Shown: piece after piece, positions 26,140 to 34,088 of the stretch
Layout of the letters: each line of letters opens with the position of its first letter
Position numbering within the stretch: the stretch's first letter is position 1
DNA from: Streptomyces sp. Tue6028
GTDB taxonomy: Bacteria; Actinomycetota; Actinomycetes; Streptomycetales; Streptomycetaceae
Assembly (NCBI RefSeq): GCF_002300165.1
Contig: NZ_MLCE01000036.1
Span: 124,001-188,000, forward strand
DNA length: 64,000 bases
Direction of reading: 5' to 3'
The notes under the pieces: model-generated
What the model was told of the DNA's origin: nothing
Database searches by the model: none
Seen by the model: only the letters and a program-made list of their open reading frames with translations
Position numbers and translations under genes: made by a program

Positions 26140-27470
26140 GTGCGGATGTCCTTCCCGTGGAACTGACCGTACGAACGACTGTGCGAAGGGTCGAGGATGC
26201 GGGCCGGAGAGTGTCCCTGGAGGCTGCTGAGCAGATCGTCGGCGGGGCAGCGACCGCGGGCCACATAGCGATCGGTGAACGCCGCCACGGCGTCCAGGAC
26301 GTCCCTCGTGGCACCGAGCCGGGGCAGCGCCTCGGCCGCCGCCGCGAAACAGACGGTCGCGGCCTCCCGCAGCTCCGGATCGGCCAGCCCGAACCGCGCG
26401 GCGTCACGCCACAGCGGATTGCGCGGGGCGGCCAGGGGGCCGGCCCGCTCCGCGAGCGGCTTCACCGTCCGGTAGGCGGTCTCGGCCGCGTCCGGATCGT
26501 CGAAGAGCGCCGCCGTCACGGCGAGCGGCACGATCCAGCCGTCGTCGCCCGGCTGCGCGTCGATCATGCGCAGCTCCAGATGCCCGCGGGGCCGGACCGG
26601 CGGGAAGAGGGTCGTCAGGTGGTAGTCCAGGTCCTCCTTGCGCGGCGGGCTGCCCGACCGCGTCCAGTCACGGAACGTCATGTTCTCGGGCACGTCCCAG
26701 GGGCCGCTGGACGCCCGTACGCACATCACCGGGGAGTCCAGGACGTGCCGGGCCCAGGCGGCGCGCGGCTCGACGCCCGGCGTCGGCGCGTCGCTGCGCC
26801 CCGGGTCCATCGCGGTCCACAGCGACTGGCGGGTGGAGAGCCAGCCGGTGCGCCGCCCCCCGGCCATCGGGGAGTGGGCGAACGCGGCCACCAGGACCGC
26901 GCCCAGCTGGTGAGCCAGCCACCAGCGGCGCCCGTGGCCGAGCGGGCCCGGCTCCTCGTACCCGGCGTCCAGGCACACCTGGACGGACGCGGAGGTGCAC
27001 ATCATGGCCCGGCCCTCGGGCCCCGCGCGGTCGAGATAGTGCTCCATGGCGTCGTACCTGGGCTCATGGAGGAAGCGGCGCGGCGGGTTCCACGGGTCCT
27101 GGCCGTAGCCGATCAGGCCGAGACCCGCCGCGCGCAACGTCGCGCGGACGGCGTCGAGGTCGGCCGAGACGGACCCGATGCACTCCATCAGGGAGGCGGC
27201 GGGAGCGGAACTGAGCTCCAGCTGGCCGCCGGGCTCGACGGTGAGCGTCGAACGCAGGGGCAGGGTCCGCAGTGCGGCATAGGCCGCTTCGAGTCGTGCG
27301 GAGGGGACGGGGAGCCGCGGGTGCCGCAGCTCGTGGACGAGCCATTCCACTTCGACACCGAGGTATCGGGGCGGCCCGGTCTTGAAGCAGATGCCTCGGA
27401 CCAGAGCGTCGACCTCGGCCTCGGTGACGACGGAGTGGGACTCCGTACAGTCACTCACCGAATCGGACAT
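26136..27470 (-). CDS. egtA: Glutamate-cysteine ligase for ergothioneine synthesis
   Basis: ATP-dependent ligase making gamma-glutamylcysteine, the sulfur donor for EgtB. The 444-residue protein carries the family blocks YLGVEVEWLVHELRHP, TVEPGGQLELSS, GYGQDPWNPPRRFLHEPRYDAMEHY, MMCTSASVQVCLD and RGHLELRMIDAQPGDDGW. The ATG at 27470 has a strong AGGAGG about 8 nt upstream, so I prefer it to upstream alternatives. It is the first gene of the egtABCD operon; egtE (the lyase) is not in the operon. Confidence 0.92.
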   Translation of the reverse strand: MSDSVSDCTESHSVVTEAEVDALVRGICFKTGPPRYLGVEVEWLVHELRHPRLPVPSARLEAAYAALRTLPLRSTLTVEPGGQLELSSAPAASLMECIGSVSADLDAVRATLRAAGLGLIGYGQDPWNPPRRFLHEPRYDAMEHYLDRAGPEGRAMMCTSASVQVCLDAGYEEPGPLGHGRRWWLAHQLGAVLVAAFAHSPMAGGRRTGWLSTRQSLWTAMDPGRSDAPTPGVEPRAAWARHVLDSPVMCVRASSGPWDVPENMTFRDWTRSGSPPRKEDLDYHLTTLFPPVRPRGHLELRMIDAQPGDDGWIVPLAVTAALFDDPDAAETAYRTVKPLAERAGPLAAPRNPLWRDAARFGLADPELREAATVCFAAAAEALPRLGATRDVLDAVAAFTDRYVARGRCPADDLLSSLQGHSPARILDPSHSRSYGQFHGKDIRT

Positions 27471-27641
27471 GTAGGGATCCTCCTGAGATTCCAGCATGCC
27501 GCCGGCCCGGGATCTTGTGGGCCGGACCGGCAATCACCCGTCCCACCCAAGACCCTCGCGGCGGTTCGCACAAGGGTGCAGATCGCCGCTTTCGGGACCG
27601 CCAAACACTGTTTGCGGGGCCGCGAAACTCTGTTGCGCCGC

Positions 27642-27731
27642 ATGACCAGCATCGCTCACGATGCGTTCATGGGCACGACGGGGGAGATCACGCAGGGGGC
27701 GCTCGCGGCACGTACGGGGGTCGCGCCATGA
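27642..27731 (+). CDS. Possible 29-residue upstream peptide
   Basis: Small frame starting MTSIAHDAFMGTTGEITQGA, whose TGA stop (27729-27731) overlaps the ATG of the PARG-like gene by 4 bp, the arrangement used for translational coupling. An internal ATG at 27669 is possible. No clear ribosome site precedes it, so it is uncertain that it is translated. Confidence 0.3.
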   Translation: MTSIAHDAFMGTTGEITQGALAARTGVAP

Positions 27732-28558
27732 GCGCTCGCCTGCGTGCGACGGCACTTCGGACGGAGGAAATCGTCTCGGCGGGGGCCTACCGCGCGTCCG
27801 ACGGACGTGAGGTCCCGATCGGCGCGGCCGTGGCCGCCGCCCGCGCCGGCACGAGGACGCACGGTCCGGAGCCGGTGGAGATCCCTCCGTTCGCTCCGCG
27901 GGAGACGGTCTTCGAGGTCACCGGCGAGAGCAGCCTCCAGGCCGCCCGCAGGCTCACCGGGGACGACCCCGTCGCCGTACTGAACTTCGCCTCGGCGCGC
28001 AACCCCGGCGGCGGTTACCTGAACGGCGCGCAGGCCCAGGAAGAGGCCCTGTGCCGGGCCTCCGCGCTGTACACGTGCCTGGCCGGGGTCCGCGAGTTCT
28101 ACGACCACCACCGCGCCCACCGCGATCCGTTCTACACGGACCGGGTGATCCACTCACCCGCCGTGCCCGTCTTCCGCGACGACCGCGGCGCCCTCCTCGA
28201 CGCCCCGTACCACGCCGGATTCCTCACCGCCGCGGCGCCCAACGCGGGCGTGATCCTGCGCAGGACGCCCGAGCGCGCGGTCGAGCTGCCGGGCGCCCTC
28301 GTGGTGCGCGCCGAGCGGGTCCTGGAGACGGCCGTCACCCATGGCTACCGGCGACTGGTGCTCGGAGCGTGGGGCTGCGGCGTCTTCCGCAACGACCCCG
28401 CGCAGGTGGCGGACGCCTTCCACACCCTGCTGGGGGCCGACGGCCGGTTCGCCGGCGCCTTCTCCCACGTCGTGTTCGGAGTGCTCGACCGCACCCGCGG
28501 GTCGGTCACCCTGGGTGCTTTCGAACGGACATTCGCAGAGCTGGCCGTGCGCCGGTAG
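27728..28558 (+). CDS. Microbial-type PARG / macrodomain protein (TIGR02452 family)
   Basis: Predicted poly(ADP-ribose) glycohydrolase-like protein of 276 residues. The catalytic signature is present: AVLNFASARNPGGGYLNGAQAQEEALCR, i.e. the GGG loop followed by QEE with the catalytic glutamates. It also has FYTDRVIHSPAVPVFRDD and GYRRLVLGAWGCGVFRNDP, typical of bacterial PARG. It should remove ADP-ribose from targets. It is convergent with a PemK/MazF-like gene 10 bp away. The ATG is chosen since MSARLRATALRTEEIV is the usual family start. Confidence 0.85.
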   Translation: MSARLRATALRTEEIVSAGAYRASDGREVPIGAAVAAARAGTRTHGPEPVEIPPFAPRETVFEVTGESSLQAARRLTGDDPVAVLNFASARNPGGGYLNGAQAQEEALCRASALYTCLAGVREFYDHHRAHRDPFYTDRVIHSPAVPVFRDDRGALLDAPYHAGFLTAAAPNAGVILRRTPERAVELPGALVVRAERVLETAVTHGYRRLVLGAWGCGVFRNDPAQVADAFHTLLGADGRFAGAFSHVVFGVLDRTRGSVTLGAFERTFAELAVRR

Positions 28559-28567
28559 CCGATCCGC

Positions 28568-29023
28568 TCACCGCCAGCCGTAGCGCTCCCGCAGCCGGTG
28601 CACCACCAGGTTGAAGCGCATCCGGTCCAGGGCGCACGCCTCGCGCCGCATGCCGGCCTCGTGCAGCCGCAGCACCCGGTCCACGTCCACCCACGAGTCG
28701 CGCCCCGACCGGTCCCACGGACCGCTGCCGATCGGCACCCACTCACGGTCGCCGTCGTGCCGCTTGCTGGAGAGCTGCACGGCGAGGAACGTGCCGGCGG
28801 CCTCGCGGGCGACGACGAGCACCGGACGGTCCTTGCCCCGTCCGTCGTTCTCCTCGAAGGGCACCCACGTCCAGACGATCTCGCCGGGATCGGGGTCCCC
28901 GTCGTGCGCGGGGGAGTACTCGGTCCGCACCCGGCCCACCTCGCGGGGCTCGGCCTCGGTGGTCGCGGAGGGGCCGTGGCGGCCGGGCACGTCTTCGTCG
29001 GTAAAGGCAGTCACGCGGGCCAC
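28568..29023 (-). CDS. PemK/MazF-like protein without adjacent antitoxin
   Basis: Protein of 151 residues. The core GEIVWTWVPFEENDGRGKDRPVLVVARE with FLAVQLSSKRHDGDREWVPIG and SWVDVDRVLRLHEAG fits the SH3-like barrel of the PemK/MazF endoribonuclease family. A 45-residue acidic N-terminus precedes it. No antitoxin gene sits upstream, so it is either an orphan or a housekeeping member common in Streptomyces. Endoribonuclease activity is inferred from family only. Confidence 0.7.
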   Translation of the reverse strand: MARVTAFTDEDVPGRHGPSATTEAEPREVGRVRTEYSPAHDGDPDPGEIVWTWVPFEENDGRGKDRPVLVVAREAAGTFLAVQLSSKRHDGDREWVPIGSGPWDRSGRDSWVDVDRVLRLHEAGMRREACALDRMRFNLVVHRLRERYGWR

Positions 29024-29121
29024 GTTAGAGCCTGCGGGGCGCGCACCGACGGGCAGGGCCGACCTGCGCTGCCGTGACGCCGGCCCGCGGGCCCCCGGTA
29101 CGAGACCCCGTGGACATGCGA

Positions 29122-29159
29122 CTTCGGGCGTACGGGAGCCAACTCCCGTACGCCCGAAG
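29122..29159 (-). terminator. Strong terminator after the flotillin gene
   Basis: Perfect 17-bp inverted repeat (CTTCGGGCGTACGGGAG and complement) with a CCAA loop, 11 bp beyond the flotillin stop on the minus strand. Confidence 0.8.
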
Positions 29160-29169
29160 GCTCAACGCC

Positions 29170-30660
29170 TCACCCCTCGTCGTTCTCCACGGCCACCTTC
29201 TCCGTGCGCGGCGCCGTGAAGCCGTTGAGCCCGGCGGCCGAGCCGTTCGGCGCGGTGCCGTTCTGGTTCATCGACGCGAGCAGCTGCCGGGCCAGACCGA
29301 GCCCGGTGCCGCCCATGGTGAGTGCCTTGGCGAACATGTCCGACATGCCGTCGGCCCCGTTGAGCAGGACCATGTGGTCGACGTTGCCGAACGCGCTCGC
29401 GCCCGCCTGGACGATCTCCGGCCAGTTCTCGGCGAGTTGCTGGGCGACCACCGCCTCCTGGTTCTCGGCCAGCGCGGCGGCCCGCGCCTTGATGGCCTCG
29501 GCCTCCGCCAGACCCCGCGCGCGCGTCGCCTCGGCCTCCGCCAGACCCTTGGCCTGAGCGGCGGCCGCCTCCGCCTCACCGGTGGCGCGGGTCGCGGTCG
29601 CGGCGGCCGCACCCCGGGCCTTCGTCGCCTCGGCCTCGGCGTTGGCGGCCGTCTTGACCCGGTTCGCCTCGGCCGCGGCGGCCAGTTCGGTCTCCTTCGC
29701 CTTGGCCTGGGCCGACGAGATGCGCGCGTCGCGGTCGGCCTCGGCGCGGGCACGGATCTCGTACGCCTTCGCGTCCGCGGGCTTGCGGACGTCCGCCTGG
29801 AGCTGCTGCTCGCGGCGGTGCGCCTCGAGTTCGGCGACCCGGGTCTCCTGGACGACGACGTCCTGCTGGGCGGCCGCGAAGGCGAGCGGTCCGGCCTGCT
29901 GGGCCTTGGCGGCGGCCTTGTCCCGCTCGGCCTGGTAGCCGGCCTGGAGGATCTCGCTGTCCCGGGTCGCCTCCGACATCCGTGCCGCGGCCTGCTGTTC
30001 GGCCTCGGTGGCGAGACGATTCGCCTCGGCCTGCGCGATACGCGCGTCGCGCTGGACGGCGGCGGCGTGCGGCATGGCGAGATTCTTGATGTACCCGGTC
30101 GGGTCCTCGATCTCGTGGATCTGCAGCGAGTCGACGATCAGGCCGAGCTTCTCCATCTCCGTACCGCACGCGGCACGGGTCTGACCGGTCAGCTTCTCCC
30201 GGTCGCGGATCATGTCCTCGACGGTCAACCCGCCGACGATGGACCGCAGATGACCGGCGAACACGTTGTGCACCCGCTCCGACATCAGCTTCTGCTGGTC
30301 GAGGAAGCGGCGGCCCGCGTTGGCGATCGACACGAAGTCGTCGCCCACCTTGAAGATGACCACGCCGCGCACCTTGAGCGGAATGCCCTGGTGCGTCACG
30401 CAGTCCACGGACAGCTGGGTCTCGTTGAGGTCGAGCGAGAGCTTTCGCACCGCCTGCACGCCCGGCAGCACCAGCGTGCCGCGGCCCGTCACGATGCGGA
30501 ATCCCATGCCTTCTTCAAGGCCCTCGGTCCGATGCTTCGAACCGGAGATGATCAGTGCTTCGTTGGGCTCCGCGACGCGCCACATGAGCTTGAAGACCAC
30601 AACGACGAAGATCAGCGCGAGGACGACTGCCCCCGCGACGACGCCGACAACCATCGGCAT
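29170..30660 (-). CDS. Flotillin-like SPFH protein
   Basis: Membrane-microdomain scaffold protein of 496 residues. An N-terminal helix (VVGVVAGAVVLALIFVVVVFKLMW) anchors it. The SPFH domain follows (EPNEALIISGSKHRTEGLEEGMGFRI-type start, then LSLDLNETQLSVDCVTHQGIPL). From about residue 200 there is a long Ala/Glu-rich coiled coil with repeats such as AEAEATRARGLAEAEAIKARA, and a flexible Gly/Asn C-terminus. ATG 30660 is taken as start because AAGGGGG precedes it; an in-frame ATG at 30675 is possible. The small NfeD-like gene lies upstream on the same strand. Confidence 0.88.
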   Translation of the reverse strand: MPMVVGVVAGAVVLALIFVVVVFKLMWRVAEPNEALIISGSKHRTEGLEEGMGFRIVTGRGTLVLPGVQAVRKLSLDLNETQLSVDCVTHQGIPLKVRGVVIFKVGDDFVSIANAGRRFLDQQKLMSERVHNVFAGHLRSIVGGLTVEDMIRDREKLTGQTRAACGTEMEKLGLIVDSLQIHEIEDPTGYIKNLAMPHAAAVQRDARIAQAEANRLATEAEQQAAARMSEATRDSEILQAGYQAERDKAAAKAQQAGPLAFAAAQQDVVVQETRVAELEAHRREQQLQADVRKPADAKAYEIRARAEADRDARISSAQAKAKETELAAAAEANRVKTAANAEAEATKARGAAAATATRATGEAEAAAAQAKGLAEAEATRARGLAEAEAIKARAAALAENQEAVVAQQLAENWPEIVQAGASAFGNVDHMVLLNGADGMSDMFAKALTMGGTGLGLARQLLASMNQNGTAPNGSAAGLNGFTAPRTEKVAVENDEG

Positions 30661-30880
30661 ACGCCCCCTTTGCATGGTGCCCTTTCGGCACCGAACGAAC
30701 GGGAGTGTGCTCCTGCGCAAGGCCGGGGTACAGACGCTGACAGATCCTTGTCGCAATCTTGACGCATACCGCTCTCACCTGGGACGAAGGCCTCACATAC
30801 GAGCTGTTGACGACGGTGCGCGGGGCACACGCGGACGGCCGCGCCGCGTCGTCGCGGCGATCGGTTCCCGCCGGGAGGCG

Positions 30881-31012
30881 GAGGGCGCGGTCACCGGTCG
30901 ACCCCTGCGAGGTGGGGGCGCGGTCACCGGTCGATGCCCGTGAGATGCGGGGCGCGGTACGCGGTTCACCAGGCATGCCGGAGGGCGCGGTCACCGGCTC
31001 AGGGGCCCCGCG
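30881..31012. repeat. Four degenerate 33-bp tandem units
   Basis: Units start at 30881, 30914, 30947 and 30980 and share GGGCGCGGTCACCGG. Unit three is the most diverged. Confidence 0.75.
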
Positions 31013-31073
31013 GTGCGCGGTGCCGAGTGAGGCCGAGCGGCGGCGCACGCCGAACTCTCCGGTGGCACGCTCC

Positions 31074-31109
31074 AGTTGGAGTTGGAGTTGGAGTTGGAGT
31101 TGGAGTTGG
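31074..31109. repeat. AGTTGG hexamer x6
   Basis: Six perfect copies of a 6-bp unit, immediately downstream (minus strand) of the NfeD-like stop codon. The unit is much less GC-rich than the region. Confidence 0.95.
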
Positions 31110-31120
31110 CGTCGGCCGGC

Positions 31121-31339
31121 TCAGGCGTCGTACGCGGCCGACACGTACACCGTGCGCGGCGGCAGATACTCCACCACCATCACGACCGTGCCCCGCTCGA
31201 TGCGCTCCTTCGGCGTGGCGGGGTACGCGAGGAAGTGCTCGGCGCCGCCACGCACCCGGACGATCACCTCGCCGACGAGCCCGGGCCCGACCGCGCCGGT
31301 CACCCGCCCCATCAAACCCACCATCGACGCGTCGTCCAT
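31121..31339 (-). CDS. Small NfeD-like OB-fold protein
   Basis: Protein of 72 residues resembling the C-terminal OB domain of NfeD: MVGLMGRVTGAVGPGLVGEVIVRVRGGAEHFLAYPA followed by ERGTVVMVVEYLPPRTVYV. It has no membrane helix or protease domain. NfeD proteins pair with flotillins, and the flotillin gene lies downstream on the same strand. ATG 31339 gives the domain-only form; the upstream extension is not NfeD-like. Confidence 0.7.
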   Translation of the reverse strand: MDDASMVGLMGRVTGAVGPGLVGEVIVRVRGGAEHFLAYPATPKERIERGTVVMVVEYLPPRTVYVSAAYDA

Positions 31340-31365
31340 GGCCACAGAGTAAGCCCGGAACTCCC

Positions 31366-32808
31366 TCACGCCGCCGGTGAGTCAGCGGAGTCAGTGGAGT
31401 CGGCGGGGGTCCGGTGCGGAGGCCACCGCTCGTGCCAGCGCCCGTCCGCCTCCAACTGCGCGGCCAGCGACACCAGCAGGAGTTCGCTGTTCGCGGGGCC
31501 GAGCAACTGCGCGCCCACGGGCAGTCCGTCACCGACGAAGCCCGCGGGTACGTTGACCCCGGGCCAGCCGAGGATGTTCCACGGCCACGCGTAGGGGCAG
31601 GCCGCGATCATGGCCCGGTCGGTGCCCAGGCCGTTGAGGTTCACCATCGAACCGATCCGCGGCGGGGGAGCGGCGGTCGTCGGCGCGAGCAGCACGTCGT
31701 ACGTGTCGAAGAGCGCGCCGACCCGCCGGTGCAGGGCGGCCTCCGCCTTCCGGGCGGCCCGCAGGGGCGCGCCGCCGAGCAGCCTGCCCAGCCGGGCGGC
31801 GTCGAGGGTGCGCCGGTCGAGCAGGTCCCGCCGTGGCACCTCGCGCACGTGTTCGGCGAGTCCCGCCGTGGCGCGCGGGATGAAGGTGAGGCCGATCCGC
31901 CCGTAGCGCGGCTCCGCCTCCTCCACCACGTGCCCGAGTTCCGCCAGCCGTTCCGCCAGGGCGACGACACGCGCGCGTACGGCGGGGTCGAGACGGGCGG
32001 GCAGCGCCGTGAACGGCGGCTTCAGCGACAGCGCGATGCGCAGCCTTCCGGGGTCGCGCCCCACCGCGTCCTGGACACGCAGAGTGGGCGGGCGGTGCAG
32101 ATCGCCGTCGTGGTTGCCGCTCGCCGCGTCCAGGAGGAGGGCCGCGTCGGCGACCGTGCGGGCCAGCGTGCCGTTGACCGTGATGCCCTGGAACGACTCC
32201 GGACGCGGCCAGGTGGAGATCCGGCCGCGCTGCGGCTTGATGCCGACCAGGTGCGTCCAGGAGGCGGGGATGCGCACCGAGCCCGCACCGTCCGAGCCCA
32301 GCGCGGCGGGAACCAGACCCGCCGCCACGGCGGCCGCCGAACCCCCGGACGAGCCGCCCGGGGTGTGGTCGTGGTGCCAGGGATTGCGGGTGGCACCGAA
32401 GGCGGGTCCTTCGGTGAAGGGCCACTGGCCGAGCTCGCACGTGTTGGTCTTGCCGACGACGACGGCTCCGGCCGCCCGCAGCCGGCGGACCGCCTCGCCG
32501 TCCCGGTCCTTCGGCGGGAAGTCGCCCGGACAGCCGAACGCGGTCGGCTCGCCCGCCACGTCCATGTCGTCCTTGACCGCCACCGGCACCCCGAGCAGGG
32601 GCCGCCGCACCCCGGCCGCCAGCTGCGCGTCCGCGGCGTCCGCCTCGGCGAGGGCGGCCTCGGCGCGCACCACACGGAACGCGTTCAGGGTCGGCTGCGT
32701 CGCCTCGATCCGTGCCAGCGCACGTTCGGTCAACTCCCGCGCGCTCACCTCGCCGTCGGCGAGGGCGCGGGCACATTCGGCCAGACCTGCGGCACGGTCG
32801 GGAACCAT
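31366..32808 (-). CDS. Amidase (amidase-signature family)
   Basis: Hydrolase of 480 residues for a carbon-nitrogen amide bond. The Ser-cisSer-Lys triad is visible: Lys in GVPVAVKDDMD (about residue 80), the cis-Ser in GGSSGGSAAAVAAG, and the nucleophile Ser in LGSDGAGSVRIPASW. WTHLVGIKPQRGR and the C-terminal FVGDGLPVGAQLLGPANSE are also typical. Start at 32808 has GGAGG about 9 nt upstream. It is divergent from the LacI-type regulator gene, which may control it. The physiological substrate is unknown. Confidence 0.9.
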   Translation of the reverse strand: MVPDRAAGLAECARALADGEVSARELTERALARIEATQPTLNAFRVVRAEAALAEADAADAQLAAGVRRPLLGVPVAVKDDMDVAGEPTAFGCPGDFPPKDRDGEAVRRLRAAGAVVVGKTNTCELGQWPFTEGPAFGATRNPWHHDHTPGGSSGGSAAAVAAGLVPAALGSDGAGSVRIPASWTHLVGIKPQRGRISTWPRPESFQGITVNGTLARTVADAALLLDAASGNHDGDLHRPPTLRVQDAVGRDPGRLRIALSLKPPFTALPARLDPAVRARVVALAERLAELGHVVEEAEPRYGRIGLTFIPRATAGLAEHVREVPRRDLLDRRTLDAARLGRLLGGAPLRAARKAEAALHRRVGALFDTYDVLLAPTTAAPPPRIGSMVNLNGLGTDRAMIAACPYAWPWNILGWPGVNVPAGFVGDGLPVGAQLLGPANSELLLVSLAAQLEADGRWHERWPPHRTPADSTDSADSPAA

Positions 32809-32834
32809 CCGGGACACCTCCGAAGCACTCTGTC

Positions 32835-32846
32835 TACCGAACGGTA
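32835..32846. promoter_or_regulatory. Inverted repeat TACCGAACGGTA upstream of the amidase gene
   Basis: Arms TACCG and CGGTA around AA, 27 bp upstream of the amidase start. This is the style of TetR-family operators; a LacI site is less likely. The regulator is not known. Confidence 0.35.
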
Positions 32847-32976
32847 ACCTCCGGACGCCCCGACCGGTACGGGAAGGGCAACTTCCATTGAGCCAAATGG
32901 AGTTCCGCACGTCGCGGGGCCCTTGGACCCCCGGCACGGAGCGGCTCGCCGGGGTTCTGCAAGGATGCCGTACGTC

Positions 32977-34011
32977 ATGGTGCAGATACCGAAGCAGTCC
33001 GCCTCGTCGTCCCCCGCCCAGCGCCCCGTGCCGACGAGCGCCGATGTGGCCCGTCTGGCGGGAGTGTCCCGCGCGACCGTCTCGTACGTCCTGAACAACA
33101 CCAGCGCCGTCCGGATCAGCGAACCCACCCGCCGCCGCGTCCACGAGGCCGCCAAGGAACTCGGCTACGTCCCGCACGCCGCCGCCCGCAGCCTGCGCGC
33201 CGGACACAGCCGCATGGTCCTCATGCCTGCCCCGACCGTCCCGGTGGGCCCCCTCTACAGCCAGTTCTTCAACGAACTCCAATGGGCGCTGAGCCGCCTC
33301 GACTACACCGTCGTGCAGTACGGCGGTCTCGGCCTGCACGGCGACGAGGCGGCCCGCGCCTGGGCGGAGCTCCGCCCGGTCGCCGTCCTGGTGCCCGGCA
33401 GCGGCCTCGGCCCGGAGGGCCTCGCCGTCCTCAAACGGGCCGGCGCCCGTGCCGTGGTCACCCTGGGGCCCGAACGCGTCGAGGGCGCCCACGCACTGCT
33501 CATGGACCACGACCGCGTCGGCCACAGCGCGGGCGCCCATCTGCTGGCCCGCGGCCGTCGCCGGATCGGCGTAGTCATGCCCGGCGAATCCGGACTGGAG
33601 ATCTTCTCCCGGCCCCGCCTCGACGGTGTCCGCCGCGCCCTGCGCGGCAGCGACGCGTCCGTCACCGAACTGCCGCTCGCGTACGCGGAGGAGGACGCGG
33701 CCCGGCTCGCGGCGCGCTGGCGCACCCTGGGCCTCGACGGTGTGTTCGCCTACAACGACGAGTACGCCATGTTGCTGATGCGCGCCCTGCAGGACGAGGG
33801 CGTCGGCATCCCCGACGAGACGGCCGTCATCGGCGCCGACGACCTGATGCTCGGCCGGCTGCTGCGGCCCCGCCTGAGCACCGTCCACATCGAGTTGCCG
33901 TCCGGCCGCGACCTCGCCGAACTGGTCGACCGCGCCGTCCGCAGGCCGGGTGCCGCGCCCGAGACGCACGAGGTCCTCGGCGCGCGGGTCGTGCACCGCG
34001 ATTCGAGCTGA
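32977..34011 (+). CDS. LacI-family transcriptional regulator
   Basis: Regulator of 344 residues. The N-terminal helix-turn-helix is classical: TSADVARLAGVSRATVSYVLNNTSAVRI, then the hinge region VHEAAKELGYVPHAAARSLR. The rest is a periplasmic-binding-protein-like effector domain (RAVVTLGPERVEGAHALLMDHD, RIGVVMPGES, DETAVIGADDLMLGRLLRPRLSTVHIE). It is divergent from the amidase and 77 bp upstream of pobA on the same strand, so it may regulate either. An upstream in-frame ATG at 32965 is possible. Confidence 0.85.
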   Translation: MVQIPKQSASSSPAQRPVPTSADVARLAGVSRATVSYVLNNTSAVRISEPTRRRVHEAAKELGYVPHAAARSLRAGHSRMVLMPAPTVPVGPLYSQFFNELQWALSRLDYTVVQYGGLGLHGDEAARAWAELRPVAVLVPGSGLGPEGLAVLKRAGARAVVTLGPERVEGAHALLMDHDRVGHSAGAHLLARGRRRIGVVMPGESGLEIFSRPRLDGVRRALRGSDASVTELPLAYAEEDAARLAARWRTLGLDGVFAYNDEYAMLLMRALQDEGVGIPDETAVIGADDLMLGRLLRPRLSTVHIELPSGRDLAELVDRAVRRPGAAPETHEVLGARVVHRDSS

Positions 34012-34088
34012 GAGAGGCTGGGCCCGCACCCGGGTCTGTGTGAGGCTGGGGGCTGTTCCCCGCGGACACCGGACACCGGAGGCGCGTC

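Larger units (their letters stand above)
30661..31120. other. 460-bp spacer between NfeD-like and flotillin genes, with two repeat arrays
   Basis: No believable gene is present. It contains four degenerate 33-bp units (30881-31012) and a perfect AGTTGG hexamer run (31074-31109) that ends 11 bp from the NfeD-like stop. The flotillin promoter should be in the part next to 30660-30800, where the sequence is less GC-rich (CTTGTCGCAATCTTGACGCA around 30748). Confidence 0.65.

Noticed and set aside
28568..29023. Complete toxin-antitoxin module
   Set aside because: No antitoxin-like small gene is adjacent on either side.
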